64,000 nucleotides of DNA from Bog-473 sp036489775 (GTDB taxonomy: Bacteria; Actinomycetota; Acidimicrobiia; Acidimicrobiales; RAAP-2). The notes under the pieces were generated by a model, which worked only from the letters and a program-made list of their open reading frames with translations, had not been told where the DNA came from and did not search any database. Made by a program: the position numbers and the translations under genes. Position 1 is the stretch's first letter, and every line of letters begins with the position of its first letter. Positions 33,062-41,951 of the stretch are shown here, in pieces. The DNA is taken from the NCBI GenBank assembly GCA_036489775.1, contig DASXFC010000038.1, forward strand, positions 98,850 through 162,849, given 5' to 3'.

Positions 33062-34627
33062 TTATTGCGGCGGCCCCGACGAGAGCTTGACCGTGGCGGT
33101 GTGGCTGTTGCCGGACGTGTCGGTGTAGGCGATGGTGACCGAGTCGCCCGCCTTGTACTGCAGCAGGGCGTTGGTCAGCGCGGTGGGTGAGCTGACGCTG
33201 GTGCCGTCGACGCCGGTGATGAGGTCGCCCTCGGTGAGCCCGGCTTCCTGGGCCGGCCCGCTGGTGACCGTCTCCTCGATCAGGGCGCCCGGCGCAGTCT
33301 GCGTGCTACCGCCGCCACCGAAGCCGAACTCGCCGCCGCTGGATGAGGCGTCGGTTGCGACCTGGACCCCCAAGAAGGGAGTCGAGCCCACGTGCACGGT
33401 CGACGACGAGTCGCTGGCCTCGATCTCGTGGGCGATGGACAGTGCGGTGTTGATAGGGATGGTGTAGCCCTGGTCGCCGGAGCCACCGCCACCCTGGAAC
33501 GTGTAGGTGTCCGAGGCCGCGGTGTCGATGCCGAGGATCTGGCCCGAGGTGTTGACCAGCGGGCCGCCGGAGTCGCCGGGCTGGATGTTGGCGTTGGTCT
33601 CGATCAGGCCGGTCAGCTGCTCGGAGGTGTCGTCGCCCTCGTCGCTGGCCGTGATCGACTGATTCAGCGCAGTGACGGTGCCGCCGGCGTAGCTGGGCGT
33701 GCCGCCGGTACCCCCGGCGTTGCCGACACCCACGATGGCCTGGCCCACCGACACGTTGGAGGAGTTGCCCAGGTTGGCCGTGGTCAGGCCCGAGGCGTTG
33801 GCCAGCTGGATGACGGCGATGTCCTTGTCGCGGTCGTAGCCGACAACGCTGGCCGAGTAGGTCTTGCCGTTGCCGATGTCGGTCACGCTGAGCGAGGTGG
33901 CGCCCTCGATCACGTGGTTGTTGGTCAGGATCAGACCGTTGGAAGTCAGGACCATGCCGGTGCCGGCGTCCTCATCATCTTGGTAGCCCAGCACGCCGTC
34001 GATGTCGACCAGACCGGGGTCGACTTTCGAGGCGATCGACGAGGCGTCCTTGGGGCCGCTGCCCACCGAGGAGTTGCCAGACCCCGAGCCGCTGTTGCCG
34101 GTGCCACCACCGAAGGGGGTGCCACCGCTGCCACCGCCGAAGGGATTGAGAGTGGAGCCGCCGCTGTTCGGCGTGCCGGTGTTGTTCGAGGCACCCGATG
34201 CCGCGATGTGGGTCGGGTTGGACCACACGGCGTGGCCGATGGCGACGCTGGCCACCACGAGCGCGGCCGCCGCGCCCACCGCGGCCAGCCACTTGCTGCT
34301 GACGTGGTGGCTCGGGGGTGTGGGAGCCGCGGCGGGTGGCTGCGCCCAGCCGTAGCCGTAGGGCGGCGGGGGCGGACCTTGATACCCGCCGCCCGATGGG
34401 GCCAGGTGGGGGTGCGTCGAGAGAGGTGCCCCGACGGCCGGAGCGACCGGAGGGGCCGAGGGCGTGGGGGCGGTGGGCGGATCAGATGGCGCCGAAACCA
34501 TGGGCACCGACCCCGATGGGGGGAGGGGCCAGGCCGGCGGTGTATGGGTGGTCGGAACCTGCTGGGTGTCCGGCTCGAGGCCAGATGCCTGCTCGCCGGT
34601 CGAACCCTCGTTTTCTTCGTTCGTCAT
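33062..34627 (-). CDS. Membrane-anchored HtrA/DegP-type serine protease with PDZ domain
   Basis: 521 residues. The cytosolic head is Pro-rich (about 1-110: PPPPPYGYGWAQPP), one membrane segment spans 113-134, then a Gly/Ser/Asn linker and the trypsin-like domain with H238 (LILTNNHVIEGA), D269 (RDKDIAVIQL) and S353 (QPGDSGGPLV). A PDZ domain follows (about 420-515; FLGVQVATDASSS, EAGLTEGDLITGVDGTSVSS). Such PepD/HtrA-type proteases degrade or fold damaged extracytoplasmic proteins. It starts at ATG 34627 and is divergent from the amidohydrolase gene. Confidence 0.93.
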   Translation of the reverse strand: MTNEENEGSTGEQASGLEPDTQQVPTTHTPPAWPLPPSGSVPMVSAPSDPPTAPTPSAPPVAPAVGAPLSTHPHLAPSGGGYQGPPPPPYGYGWAQPPAAAPTPPSHHVSSKWLAAVGAAAALVVASVAIGHAVWSNPTHIAASGASNNTGTPNSGGSTLNPFGGGSGGTPFGGGTGNSGSGSGNSSVGSGPKDASSIASKVDPGLVDIDGVLGYQDDEDAGTGMVLTSNGLILTNNHVIEGATSLSVTDIGNGKTYSASVVGYDRDKDIAVIQLANASGLTTANLGNSSNVSVGQAIVGVGNAGGTGGTPSYAGGTVTALNQSITASDEGDDTSEQLTGLIETNANIQPGDSGGPLVNTSGQILGIDTAASDTYTFQGGGGSGDQGYTIPINTALSIAHEIEASDSSSTVHVGSTPFLGVQVATDASSSGGEFGFGGGGSTQTAPGALIEETVTSGPAQEAGLTEGDLITGVDGTSVSSPTALTNALLQYKAGDSVTIAYTDTSGNSHTATVKLSSGPPQ

Positions 34628-34867
34628 GGGGACTCCTTGGTCCTCGCCCCAGGGGTGGGGCTTTGCACCCTTGCATTGCACCGGGTGGATCTGTACGTCA
34701 GGTCAGAGACAGTTATGAGCCAGATAAAACCTCACTGTGGCGACCCTCCAATACGTCACAGAGGCGACCATCAGGCATTCTGCCGGTGGCGGCGTTGCGC
34801 CCCGGTAACAAATCGGGGGCGAGGTCTACGCTACGGGGCATCAGACGAGTGTGATGCGGGGGGCCGT

Positions 34868-35998
34868 ATGACGACTGCAATCTTCGATGCGGACAGCCAC
34901 GTGATGGAGACGTCGGAGTGGCTGCTGGGATATGCCGATCCGGGTATCCGGGAACTGTTGCAGCCGCTCAGCTTCGATGCGGCCGGAACGGCGGGAGCAG
35001 AGCTCATGGCCTCGTTGCCCGGCTTGTGGGCGTCGCACCGGCACCAGGACATCGGGCCTGAGGTCATCGCCGGGCCCAAAGGTTGGTCGGCGCCCGGGGC
35101 GCTCGACACCGAAGTGCGAACCAAGGTGCTCGACGCGCTGGCCATCGATGCGCAATTGGTATTCCCGACGTTTGCCGTCGAGCAGTACGCCCGGAGCAAG
35201 AACCACGACATCCAGTACGGGGGGGCCCAGGCCCTCAACCGCGCCATGGTCGACTTCTGCGCGCCGGATCTGCGGTTGAAGGCGGTCGGGCAGGTGCCGC
35301 TGCTCGATCCGGCGCGGGCACTCGACACGCTGGTCCAGGCCATCGAGGCCGGGGTGGCCGCCGTCTGGGTCTTCTCCGACGCACCGGGTGACTTCTCGCC
35401 CACCCACCTCGACCTCCATCCGTTCTGGGGCACCCTGGCCGACGCCGACATCCCGTTCGTGCTGCACGTGGGGGGCGGGCGCCTGCTGTCGCGCCCCTTC
35501 CATAACAACGGGCTGGCCCGACCGAAGGATTGGCTGGGCGGCGGCGAGAACCTCCGGTCCAAGGACTTCCCGGTGCTGCACCACTCGCCCGAGCGCTTCC
35601 TGGCCTGCATGGCCCTCGACGGCATCTTCGAGCGGTTCCCGACCTTGCGCGGCGCCGCCATCGAACTCGGCGCCAGTTGGGTGCCCGCCCTGCTGCGCAA
35701 CCTCGACCACGCCCACCGCTCCTTCTCCAAGTTCGAGCCGGTGCTCAAGGACCTGCCGCTGTTGCCGTCGGAGTACGTGCGGCGCCAGGTGCGCTTCACC
35801 CCGTTCCCCTTCGAGGACACGGTATGGCTGCTCGAGCAGTGCGGCCCCGAGCTCTTCATGTTCTCGACCGACTACCCGCATCCCGAGGGCGGCAAGCACC
35901 CGTTCGAGATCTTCACCGAAGCCCTCTCGCACTTCGACCAGATGGCCCAAGAACGGTTCTTCTGGGGCAACGGCGCCGAGCTGCTCGGGTTGGCCTGA
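34868..35998 (+). CDS. Amidohydrolase family protein (amidohydrolase_2 type)
   Basis: 376 residues from ATG at 34868 (purine-rich GCGGGGGG upstream). IFDADSHVMETSEWLLGYAD opens the TIM barrel with an H-x-M form of the metal motif. Later VLHVGGGRLLSRP, PTLRGAAIELGASWVPALLR and FMFSTDYPHPEGGKHPFEIF (the metal-binding STDYPH motif) complete the active site. These metal-dependent enzymes decarboxylate or hydrolyse aromatic or heterocyclic acids. TGATG overlap with the TauD-type gene implies co-translation. It could act on an aromatic catabolite; no pathway genes nearby confirm this. Confidence 0.9.
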   Translation: MTTAIFDADSHVMETSEWLLGYADPGIRELLQPLSFDAAGTAGAELMASLPGLWASHRHQDIGPEVIAGPKGWSAPGALDTEVRTKVLDALAIDAQLVFPTFAVEQYARSKNHDIQYGGAQALNRAMVDFCAPDLRLKAVGQVPLLDPARALDTLVQAIEAGVAAVWVFSDAPGDFSPTHLDLHPFWGTLADADIPFVLHVGGGRLLSRPFHNNGLARPKDWLGGGENLRSKDFPVLHHSPERFLACMALDGIFERFPTLRGAAIELGASWVPALLRNLDHAHRSFSKFEPVLKDLPLLPSEYVRRQVRFTPFPFEDTVWLLEQCGPELFMFSTDYPHPEGGKHPFEIFTEALSHFDQMAQERFFWGNGAELLGLA

Positions 35999-36867
35999 TG
36001 CCGGTGGCCTCCACCCGGGCCCTGACCGTGTCGAAAGCGGCCGGTGCACTAGGGGCCGAAGTGCGCGGTCTCGACCTGCGCCAGGTCACCGAGGCCGGAC
36101 AACTCGACGAGCTGCGCCAGGCCTTGGCCGACCACCTGGTGGTCTTCCTGCCCGAGCAGGCCATCGATCTCGACGATCTCGAGCGGATCACCGACCTGCT
36201 CGGCGGGCGCGACGTGACGCCGTTCGTCGAACCGCTGGAGGACCGGCCGTATGTGATCCGCGTCATCAAGGAGCCGACCGATGTCCTGAACTTCGCCAAC
36301 GCCTGGCACTCGGATTTGAGCTACCTACCCGAACCGCCGTCCTACACGCTGCTGCACGCCCGCCAGGTTCCCGACTTCGGTGGCGACACGGTGTGGTCGA
36401 ACCAGTATCTGGCTTACGAGCAGCTCTCGGGCGGGCTCAAGCGGACACTGGCCGGCCTGGCGGCGGTGCACTCGGCCGGCATGGCCTATGGCACCGACGG
36501 ATTGCTCGACAAGTTCAAGGACTTCACGTCGATGGCCACCGCGCCGTCAGCGGACGCCTACAAGGAACATGTCCACCCGGTGGTGACCGAACACCCGGTG
36601 ACCAAACGGGCGGCCCTCTACGTAAATCCGGTGTACACCACCCGCTTCGCCGGCTGGTCGGTGCAGGAATCCGAGGCGCTGCTCACCCATCTCTACCGGC
36701 ACAGCATCAACGAGAACTTCACCTGCCGCCTGCGCTGGGCTCCCGAGACGCTGGCCATCTGGGACAACCGCTGCACCATGCACAACGCGCTCAACGACTA
36801 CTCCGGCGTGCGCCGCGAGATGTTCCGCACCAGTGTCAAGGGGGCAGCACCCCGGACCGCCGTCTAG
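35998..36867 (+). CDS. TauD/TfdA-family 2-oxoglutarate dioxygenase
   Basis: 289 residues starting in the TGATG of the amidohydrolase stop. Fe ligands: WHSDLSY supplies His and Asp, and NRCTMHNA the distal His; the Arg of the 2-oxoglutarate site lies in the C-terminal VRREMFRTSV. A GAEVRGLDLRQVTEAGQLDE opening and DGLLDKFKDF region fit the TauD fold. Such enzymes hydroxylate taurine, phenoxyacids, alkyl sulfates and others. Paired with an amidohydrolase, this suggests stepwise breakdown of a carboxylated compound, which is inference. Confidence 0.9.
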   Translation: MPVASTRALTVSKAAGALGAEVRGLDLRQVTEAGQLDELRQALADHLVVFLPEQAIDLDDLERITDLLGGRDVTPFVEPLEDRPYVIRVIKEPTDVLNFANAWHSDLSYLPEPPSYTLLHARQVPDFGGDTVWSNQYLAYEQLSGGLKRTLAGLAAVHSAGMAYGTDGLLDKFKDFTSMATAPSADAYKEHVHPVVTEHPVTKRAALYVNPVYTTRFAGWSVQESEALLTHLYRHSINENFTCRLRWAPETLAIWDNRCTMHNALNDYSGVRREMFRTSVKGAAPRTAV

Positions 36868-38243
36868 GCCGGCGCGCCCTCCCACGATGCTCGGGTCGGG
36901 GGCATCAAGCTCGGGCCGCCCGGGAGCGGCTTGACGCCCAGGACCTGGTGGATGCCGAGTCCACCGTCGTCGAAGCCAATCGCTGAAGCGGCCATGTAGA
37001 GCAGCCAGACCCGGCAACGGCCCGGTCCGACCAACGCCACCGCTTCATCCCAATGGTCTTGGAGGTTGGCGACCCAGGCTCGCAGGGTCTTGGCGTAATG
37101 CTCTCGGAGGGATTCGACATCTCGAATCTCGAACCCCGCCTGTTCCATGGCCAGGACTACCTGGCCCACGTCGATGAGCTCGCCGTCGGGGAACACATAG
37201 CGGCCAATGAAGCTCCGGTGGGCCATCTTTGATCCCCCCGGCGTCGAGATGGCGTGGTTCAAAAGTCGACCACCCGGGGCCAACAATGTGTGGAGCGTTT
37301 CGAAGTACTGGGCCCTTTGGGCTGAGCCGACATGCTCGAACATGCCGACCGACGAGATGGCGTCGAACTGTTCGCCGCGCAGCGATCGATAGTCGGCCAG
37401 GCGGATCTCGATCGAGTCACCCAATCCAGCCTCCTCGATGCGCCGGTTGGCCCAGTCGGCCTGTTCCCGACTCAGGGTGACCCCGACGACCTGTGCACCG
37501 AAACGCTGGGCGGCATGGATACTGAGCGATCCCCAGCCACACCCGACGTCGAGGAGTTTCATCCCTCGGCGTCGATCCAAGCCCAGTTTGCGGCAGACGA
37601 GCTCATGCTTGGCCTGTTGAGCCTCGTTGAGCGTGGCGCGATCGTTGACGAACCGGGCGCACGAATAGGTCATCGACTCGCCGAGGACGAGACGGTAGAA
37701 GTCGTTGCCCACGTCGTAGTGGTGTGAGATGGCAGCGGCATCCCTTCGGCGCGAGTGGAGACGGCCCTTGGGATTGGCCTCCAGATCGGGTGGTGCGGGC
37801 GGGCGTCGCAGGAGACCCAGGGCGCGAGCCGACGGAAGCAGCTTCGAGGTCAGGGCCAAGCCGGCGCTCCGCAGGTCCATCGACGCCTGGTCATGGAGCA
37901 GCTGGAGGGCTTGCGCGACGTCCCCTTCGATCTCGATCTGACCGGCGACAAAAGCGCGGGCCAGGCCGAGTTCGCCCGGAGCCCAGAGGATGTAGCGCAG
38001 GGCGTCGGCCGAACGAACGAAGGCCACACTGGTCGCCGCTTCCGGTCCGAGGGCACTTCCGTCCCAGAACACAAAGCGCACGGGGAGCTCGTCGGCATAG
38101 AACAGGTCGAGCAGCGGTGCCACCAGCGAGGCCGCCGTTCGCCTGGTCGGCAGCCGGAGTGGTCGATACCCCTCTCCGTCTGGTGCCCGACCATGACCAT
38201 GGTCGCCGCGCCGCTCCCGAGTGGTCGTTTCGGTTTTCGTCAT
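36864..38243 (-). CDS. Cyclopropane-fatty-acyl-phospholipid synthase family
   Basis: 459 residues. An N-terminal lipid-binding region (about 30-140) precedes a SAM domain: LLDVGCGWGSLSIHAAQRFG, GVTLSREQADWANRRI, HVGSAQRAQYFETLHTLLAP, then STPGGSKMAHRSFIGRYVFP and the closing REHYAKTLRAWVANLQDHWD that carries the conserved Tyr/Lys site. CFA synthases add a methylene bridge to unsaturated phospholipid chains. Length is a little over the usual 380-440 because of the N-terminal leader. Convergent overlap of 4 bases with the TauD gene. Confidence 0.93.
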   Translation of the reverse strand: MTKTETTTRERRGDHGHGRAPDGEGYRPLRLPTRRTAASLVAPLLDLFYADELPVRFVFWDGSALGPEAATSVAFVRSADALRYILWAPGELGLARAFVAGQIEIEGDVAQALQLLHDQASMDLRSAGLALTSKLLPSARALGLLRRPPAPPDLEANPKGRLHSRRRDAAAISHHYDVGNDFYRLVLGESMTYSCARFVNDRATLNEAQQAKHELVCRKLGLDRRRGMKLLDVGCGWGSLSIHAAQRFGAQVVGVTLSREQADWANRRIEEAGLGDSIEIRLADYRSLRGEQFDAISSVGMFEHVGSAQRAQYFETLHTLLAPGGRLLNHAISTPGGSKMAHRSFIGRYVFPDGELIDVGQVVLAMEQAGFEIRDVESLREHYAKTLRAWVANLQDHWDEAVALVGPGRCRVWLLYMAASAIGFDDGGLGIHQVLGVKPLPGGPSLMPPTRASWEGAPA

Positions 38244-38335
38244 TCAGGGTCCTCCCAGCCCGAGTGGTTCCAATCTCGGTCCAGATACCCCAATTGCCAG
38301 GAGCTCATGCGGCCCCAAAAGAGCGAGCCCGAGGG

Positions 38336-39229
38336 TCAGGACCGGGCCGGCACCCCGGCGTGCTCGGCGACCAGCTCGACCCAGCGGTCCCAGAAGGCCC
38401 GCGGGTAGTCGTGCCCCATCCCTTCCATGATGACGAAACGGGCCCCGGGGATGCATTCGGCCGTGCGCCGCCCGCCGCTGATGTCGATCAGCGTGTCCCG
38501 GTCCCCGTGCAGCACCAGCGTCGGCACCTGCACCGAACGCAACGCCTCGCTTCGTGGCCCCGAGGCCATGACGGCGATCATCTGGCGGGCCACGCCGGCC
38601 GGATTGAAGCAACGGTCGAAGGCCTCGCCGGCGTACTGACTCTGCTGCTCCACATCGAGGTGGCCGGGAGAGCCGAAGATGCGCAGCCCGCGCAATTGGC
38701 GTTCAATGGCCGAGGCCCGGTCGGTGGCCGGCGCCGACGTCAGGGCGGCAAAGGCCTCCTTCGAGGCTTGTCCGACGTCAGGGTCGCCGGTCGAGGACAT
38801 GACCGACGTCATGGAGAGCAGGCGCTCCGGGTACTCGATCGCCAGTTGCTGCACGATCATGCCGCCCATGGACAGGCCCATCACATGGGCCCGCTCGATG
38901 CCGAGCTCGTCGAGCACGGCGACGGCGTCGGCGGCCATGTCGGCCAGCAGGTACGGGGTGTCGACCGTCCGACCGTCCCGCATGGCCTCGACCGCGGACC
39001 GGTACTGGGGGGGCACGTCGTCGAACTTGGTCGAGAGGCCGACGTCCCGATTGTCGAAGCGGATGGCGAAGAAACCACGCGCCACGAACCGTTCGACCCA
39101 TTCGGTCCGGTAGTTGATCAACTGGGAACCCAGCCCATTGACCATGAGCAGGGCCGGATCGGCCGGATCGCCGAAGGCTTCGTAGTAGATCGCAACCGAG
39201 CCGTTGTGAGCGAGCGCCACTGTCCGCAC
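38336..39229 (-). CDS. Alpha/beta-hydrolase fold protein
   Basis: 297 residues. Nucleophile elbow GLSMGGMIVQQLAIEYPERL (G-x-S-x-G), oxyanion HG-equivalent VNGLGSQLINY, acid in VLHGDRDTLIDISGG and the closing His in GMGHDYPRAFWD complete the catalytic triad. It resembles bacterial hydrolases acting on lactones or small esters. Started at GTG 39229 with AGGAG directly before it. No operon partner of obvious function. Confidence 0.9.
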   Translation of the reverse strand: MRTVALAHNGSVAIYYEAFGDPADPALLMVNGLGSQLINYRTEWVERFVARGFFAIRFDNRDVGLSTKFDDVPPQYRSAVEAMRDGRTVDTPYLLADMAADAVAVLDELGIERAHVMGLSMGGMIVQQLAIEYPERLLSMTSVMSSTGDPDVGQASKEAFAALTSAPATDRASAIERQLRGLRIFGSPGHLDVEQQSQYAGEAFDRCFNPAGVARQMIAVMASGPRSEALRSVQVPTLVLHGDRDTLIDISGGRRTAECIPGARFVIMEGMGHDYPRAFWDRWVELVAEHAGVPARS

Positions 39230-39269
39230 CTCCTGGTCGGACCCCCATAGGCCCGACCCAAGGCGCCAT

Positions 39270-40112
39270 TTAACTCAAGGTTGAGGCCAGGGGCATGGCG
39301 AAGCTGCAATCGGGCCCCTGGTCCGTCGCGCCCGGACTGGGCCACTCGTAGACGATTCGGACGCCGAGGGGCAGGCGCCCCAGGTCCCTGGCCCAGTCCT
39401 GCAACGACTGGCCGGCTTGCGCCCAGAAGGCCGGGCTGAGCTGGCTGTCACCGGTGCCCATATGGACCCGGGCCTCATCGTGGGCGGCCTCGTCGCGTCC
39501 TTGGAGTTCGGGGTAGGACGCGGCCACCACTTCGAGGTTGTCGGCCTCGATGGGCTGGCACCATTCGACCGGCCCGTCGCTGTCGGCGTTCACCTCGCCG
39601 TAGTAGATCAGGAAGGCAGCACCATCGTGGCCGCCCAGTCGGGGCATCGGTCGCTCGCGCATGATGGCGATGAAGTCCTTGCCGAGTTTCCAGACGGCCG
39701 CCTCGTCCGGCGCCTGGCGCTTGAGGCAGAGCAAATGGCGAGCGGGGAGTGAGTGCATGGTGACTTCCACGGCGATTTCCTTTCCTTGCAGTCGTTCGAC
39801 GAGGTAGGCCGCCAGCTCCCGGCGGGCCAGGTGATGGTCCTCCGAGGCCGACCAATAGTCGGCGATGGCCCGGGCCGCACCATTGGCTTCCATGCCGGCA
39901 ACCGCCTTGATCTCGCTCAAGGGCATGTCGAGCTGACGCAGTGCGGCCACCAGGCGGGCCGGCTCGATCTGTTCGACCGCGTAGAACCGGTAGCCATTGG
40001 CTGTGTCGACCCGGGCCGGCAGCAGCAGGCCGAGCTCGTCGTAGAGGCGCAAGGCCTTGGGTGAGAGCCGGGTCTGCCGGGCGAACTCGCCGATGTTGAT
40101 CAGGTCCACCAC
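39270..40112 (-). CDS. MerR-family regulator with GyrI-like effector domain
   Basis: 280 residues. MerR DNA-binding domain: LINIGEFARQTRLSPKALRL, YDELGLLLPARVDTANGYRF, then LRQLDMPLSEIK. The C-terminal half (about 125-278) has the GyrI/AraC-type effector fold with LIYYGEVNADSDGPVEWC. BmrR/SoxR-like architecture senses small hydrophobic compounds. The nearest candidate target is the ABC exporter at 40.2-43.7 kb, whose last gene ends 66 bases upstream of this start on the same strand. Confidence 0.92.
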   Translation of the reverse strand: MVDLINIGEFARQTRLSPKALRLYDELGLLLPARVDTANGYRFYAVEQIEPARLVAALRQLDMPLSEIKAVAGMEANGAARAIADYWSASEDHHLARRELAAYLVERLQGKEIAVEVTMHSLPARHLLCLKRQAPDEAAVWKLGKDFIAIMRERPMPRLGGHDGAAFLIYYGEVNADSDGPVEWCQPIEADNLEVVAASYPELQGRDEAAHDEARVHMGTGDSQLSPAFWAQAGQSLQDWARDLGRLPLGVRIVYEWPSPGATDQGPDCSFAMPLASTLS

Positions 40113-40178
40113 TACTGCTCCCTCGTCGCCGGACGGTCGTCCGGTGCACTCAGTGTGCGGCCTCCCCCAGGGGGAAGG

Positions 40179-41951
40179 TCAAGCAGGCGTGTCCTCTCCC
40201 TGCCATGAGCGCCAGAGAGCGGCATAGGCACCCGAGGCGGCGATCAGCTCATCATGCGTCCCGAACTCACTGATTTTCCCATCCTCGACCACGGCCACCA
40301 GATCAGCGTCGTTGGCGGTGTGTAGGCGGTGCGAGATGGCGATGACAGTTCGTCCTTCGAGCAGCGAGGCCAGAGATCGTTCGAGGTGGCGTGCTGCCCC
40401 GGCGTTCAACAGCGACGTGGCTTCGTCAAGGACCAAGGTGTGAGGATCGGCCAGGACCAGCCGGGCGATAGCGATCTGCTGGGCCAGCCCGGGGGCCAGG
40501 ACAGTGCCGGCCGAGCCGATGCGGGTGTCGAGTCCCTCGGGCAGCGCCCTCACGGCGTCACCGGCATCGACCACGTCGAGGGCGGCATAGAGGTCATCGT
40601 TGCTGGCGTCCGGGAAGACCAGACGTAGGTTGTCGCGAATCGAGGCGGCGAAGAGGTGGTGTTCTTGGGTCACCAAGGCGATCTCGCGGCGGAGCCGTTC
40701 GGGCGGAACCAGGCTGGCATCGACCTCACCCACGGTGACCCGACCGGACCGCGGCGCGTAGATGCCGGCGAGCAAGAGGGCCAGCGTGCTTTTGCCCGCG
40801 CCACTTGGACCGACCACGGCCACCCGGTCCCCCGGGGTGGGAGCGAGGTCGATGCCACGCAAGACGTCTCGGTCGCGGTAGGCGAAGTGCACGGCCTCGG
40901 CCGCTACCCGCTGGTTCAGCGGCGTGTCGGTGGTGGTGGAGGCCGGTTCGATCTGCTGCACGCCCAGCACGCGCGACAACGACGCCGAGGCCACCTGCAC
41001 CTCGTCCATCCAGCTGAGCAAGGTGTTGACGGGCACGATGAGTTGCTGGGCGTACAACGCGGCCGCCGACAACGCACCGACGGACAGGCGGCCGTCGATA
41101 TGGAGCAGGCCACCCACCAGGATGGTCAACACCAGGGGGAGCACATAGCTGGCCTCGGCGGCGCCGAAGAACACGGTCCGCAAGCTGAGGGTCTGGCGTT
41201 CCGATTCGACCCATTCCTTGATGTGCCCGTCGGTTTGATCGATCCGGCGCTGGCCGAGACGGAAGGCCTCGATGGTGCGCCCGGCGGCCACGCTCTCCTG
41301 GATGTCGCTGTTGACCCGGGCGTAGGCCGCCATCTGTGCTTGGTAGGCCGGTCGGGCCCGCTTGAGGTACCAGCGCGCACTGATGGCGACGATCGGGATG
41401 CTGGGCACCAGCGAGAGCCCGAGGATGGGCGAGGTCCAGAACAGGGCCGCGATGGCCAAGACGGCGGTGACCGCGGCGACCAGGAGCTGGGGTACGCCCG
41501 AACGCATGGTGAAGGACAGGTCGTCGACGTCGGTGGAGGCGCGCGTGAGCAGGTCGCCTGAGCCGGCCCGCTCCACCACGCCGAGCGGGAGGTCCAGCAC
41601 GCGGCCGATGAGCTGCTCGCGCAAGTGGGCCAGAATGCCTTCGCCGAGCACGGCCCCGAGGCCGCGGCTCACCCCGGTGAAGATGGTCTGGATGACGAGA
41701 GCCACCGCGAAAATGAGGATGGCGGTGTCGATCCGCCCCGATCCACCGCGTTTGGTCGTGTTGTCGATGACACTCTCGAGCACCAGCGGTCCGACCAATC
41801 CGGCCGCGCTGGCCAAGATCTGCACGCCGAGGACGATGGTCAGCCATCGCCGGAAGTGGCTGAAGAGCTGGCCCACGTAGCGTCGGGTCTCGCGTGGCGA
41901 GGCGATGGGCAGGATCCCAGTTGTCGTCGGATCGAAGTCGGGCGGGCTCAT
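40179..41951 (-). CDS. Heterodimeric ABC exporter half-transporter, degenerate signature motif
   Basis: 590 residues: six-helix membrane domain (about 30-320) and ATPase domain (about 345-590). Walker A is intact, GPSGAGKST (381-389), with Q-loop VTQEHH, Walker B VLDE (507-510) and His 541 in AISHRL. But the ABC signature normally LSGGQ is LAPGLAQ (485-491), and the D-loop SALD is SLLNAGA. So it can bind and hydrolyse ATP only in the site completed by a partner's signature. The partner is the 569-residue gene just upstream, overlapping by 4 bases, which has exactly the complementary defects. Likely a lipid, drug or peptide exporter. Confidence 0.9.
   Translation of the reverse strand: MSPPDFDPTTTGILPIASPRETRRYVGQLFSHFRRWLTIVLGVQILASAAGLVGPLVLESVIDNTTKRGGSGRIDTAILIFAVALVIQTIFTGVSRGLGAVLGEGILAHLREQLIGRVLDLPLGVVERAGSGDLLTRASTDVDDLSFTMRSGVPQLLVAAVTAVLAIAALFWTSPILGLSLVPSIPIVAISARWYLKRARPAYQAQMAAYARVNSDIQESVAAGRTIEAFRLGQRRIDQTDGHIKEWVESERQTLSLRTVFFGAAEASYVLPLVLTILVGGLLHIDGRLSVGALSAAALYAQQLIVPVNTLLSWMDEVQVASASLSRVLGVQQIEPASTTTDTPLNQRVAAEAVHFAYRDRDVLRGIDLAPTPGDRVAVVGPSGAGKSTLALLLAGIYAPRSGRVTVGEVDASLVPPERLRREIALVTQEHHLFAASIRDNLRLVFPDASNDDLYAALDVVDAGDAVRALPEGLDTRIGSAGTVLAPGLAQQIAIARLVLADPHTLVLDEATSLLNAGAARHLERSLASLLEGRTVIAISHRLHTANDADLVAVVEDGKISEFGTHDELIAASGAYAALWRSWQGEDTPA

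Noticed and set aside
33392..34867. A long in-frame extension upstream of the amidohydrolase
   Set aside because: It runs antisense through the HtrA gene, lacks protein-like composition, and the ATG at 34868 gives a perfect family start.
37724..39250. A 508-codon plus-strand frame across the cyclopropane synthase/hydrolase region
   Set aside because: Antisense to two confident genes and rich in Arg/Pro/Gly/His; taken as a shadow.
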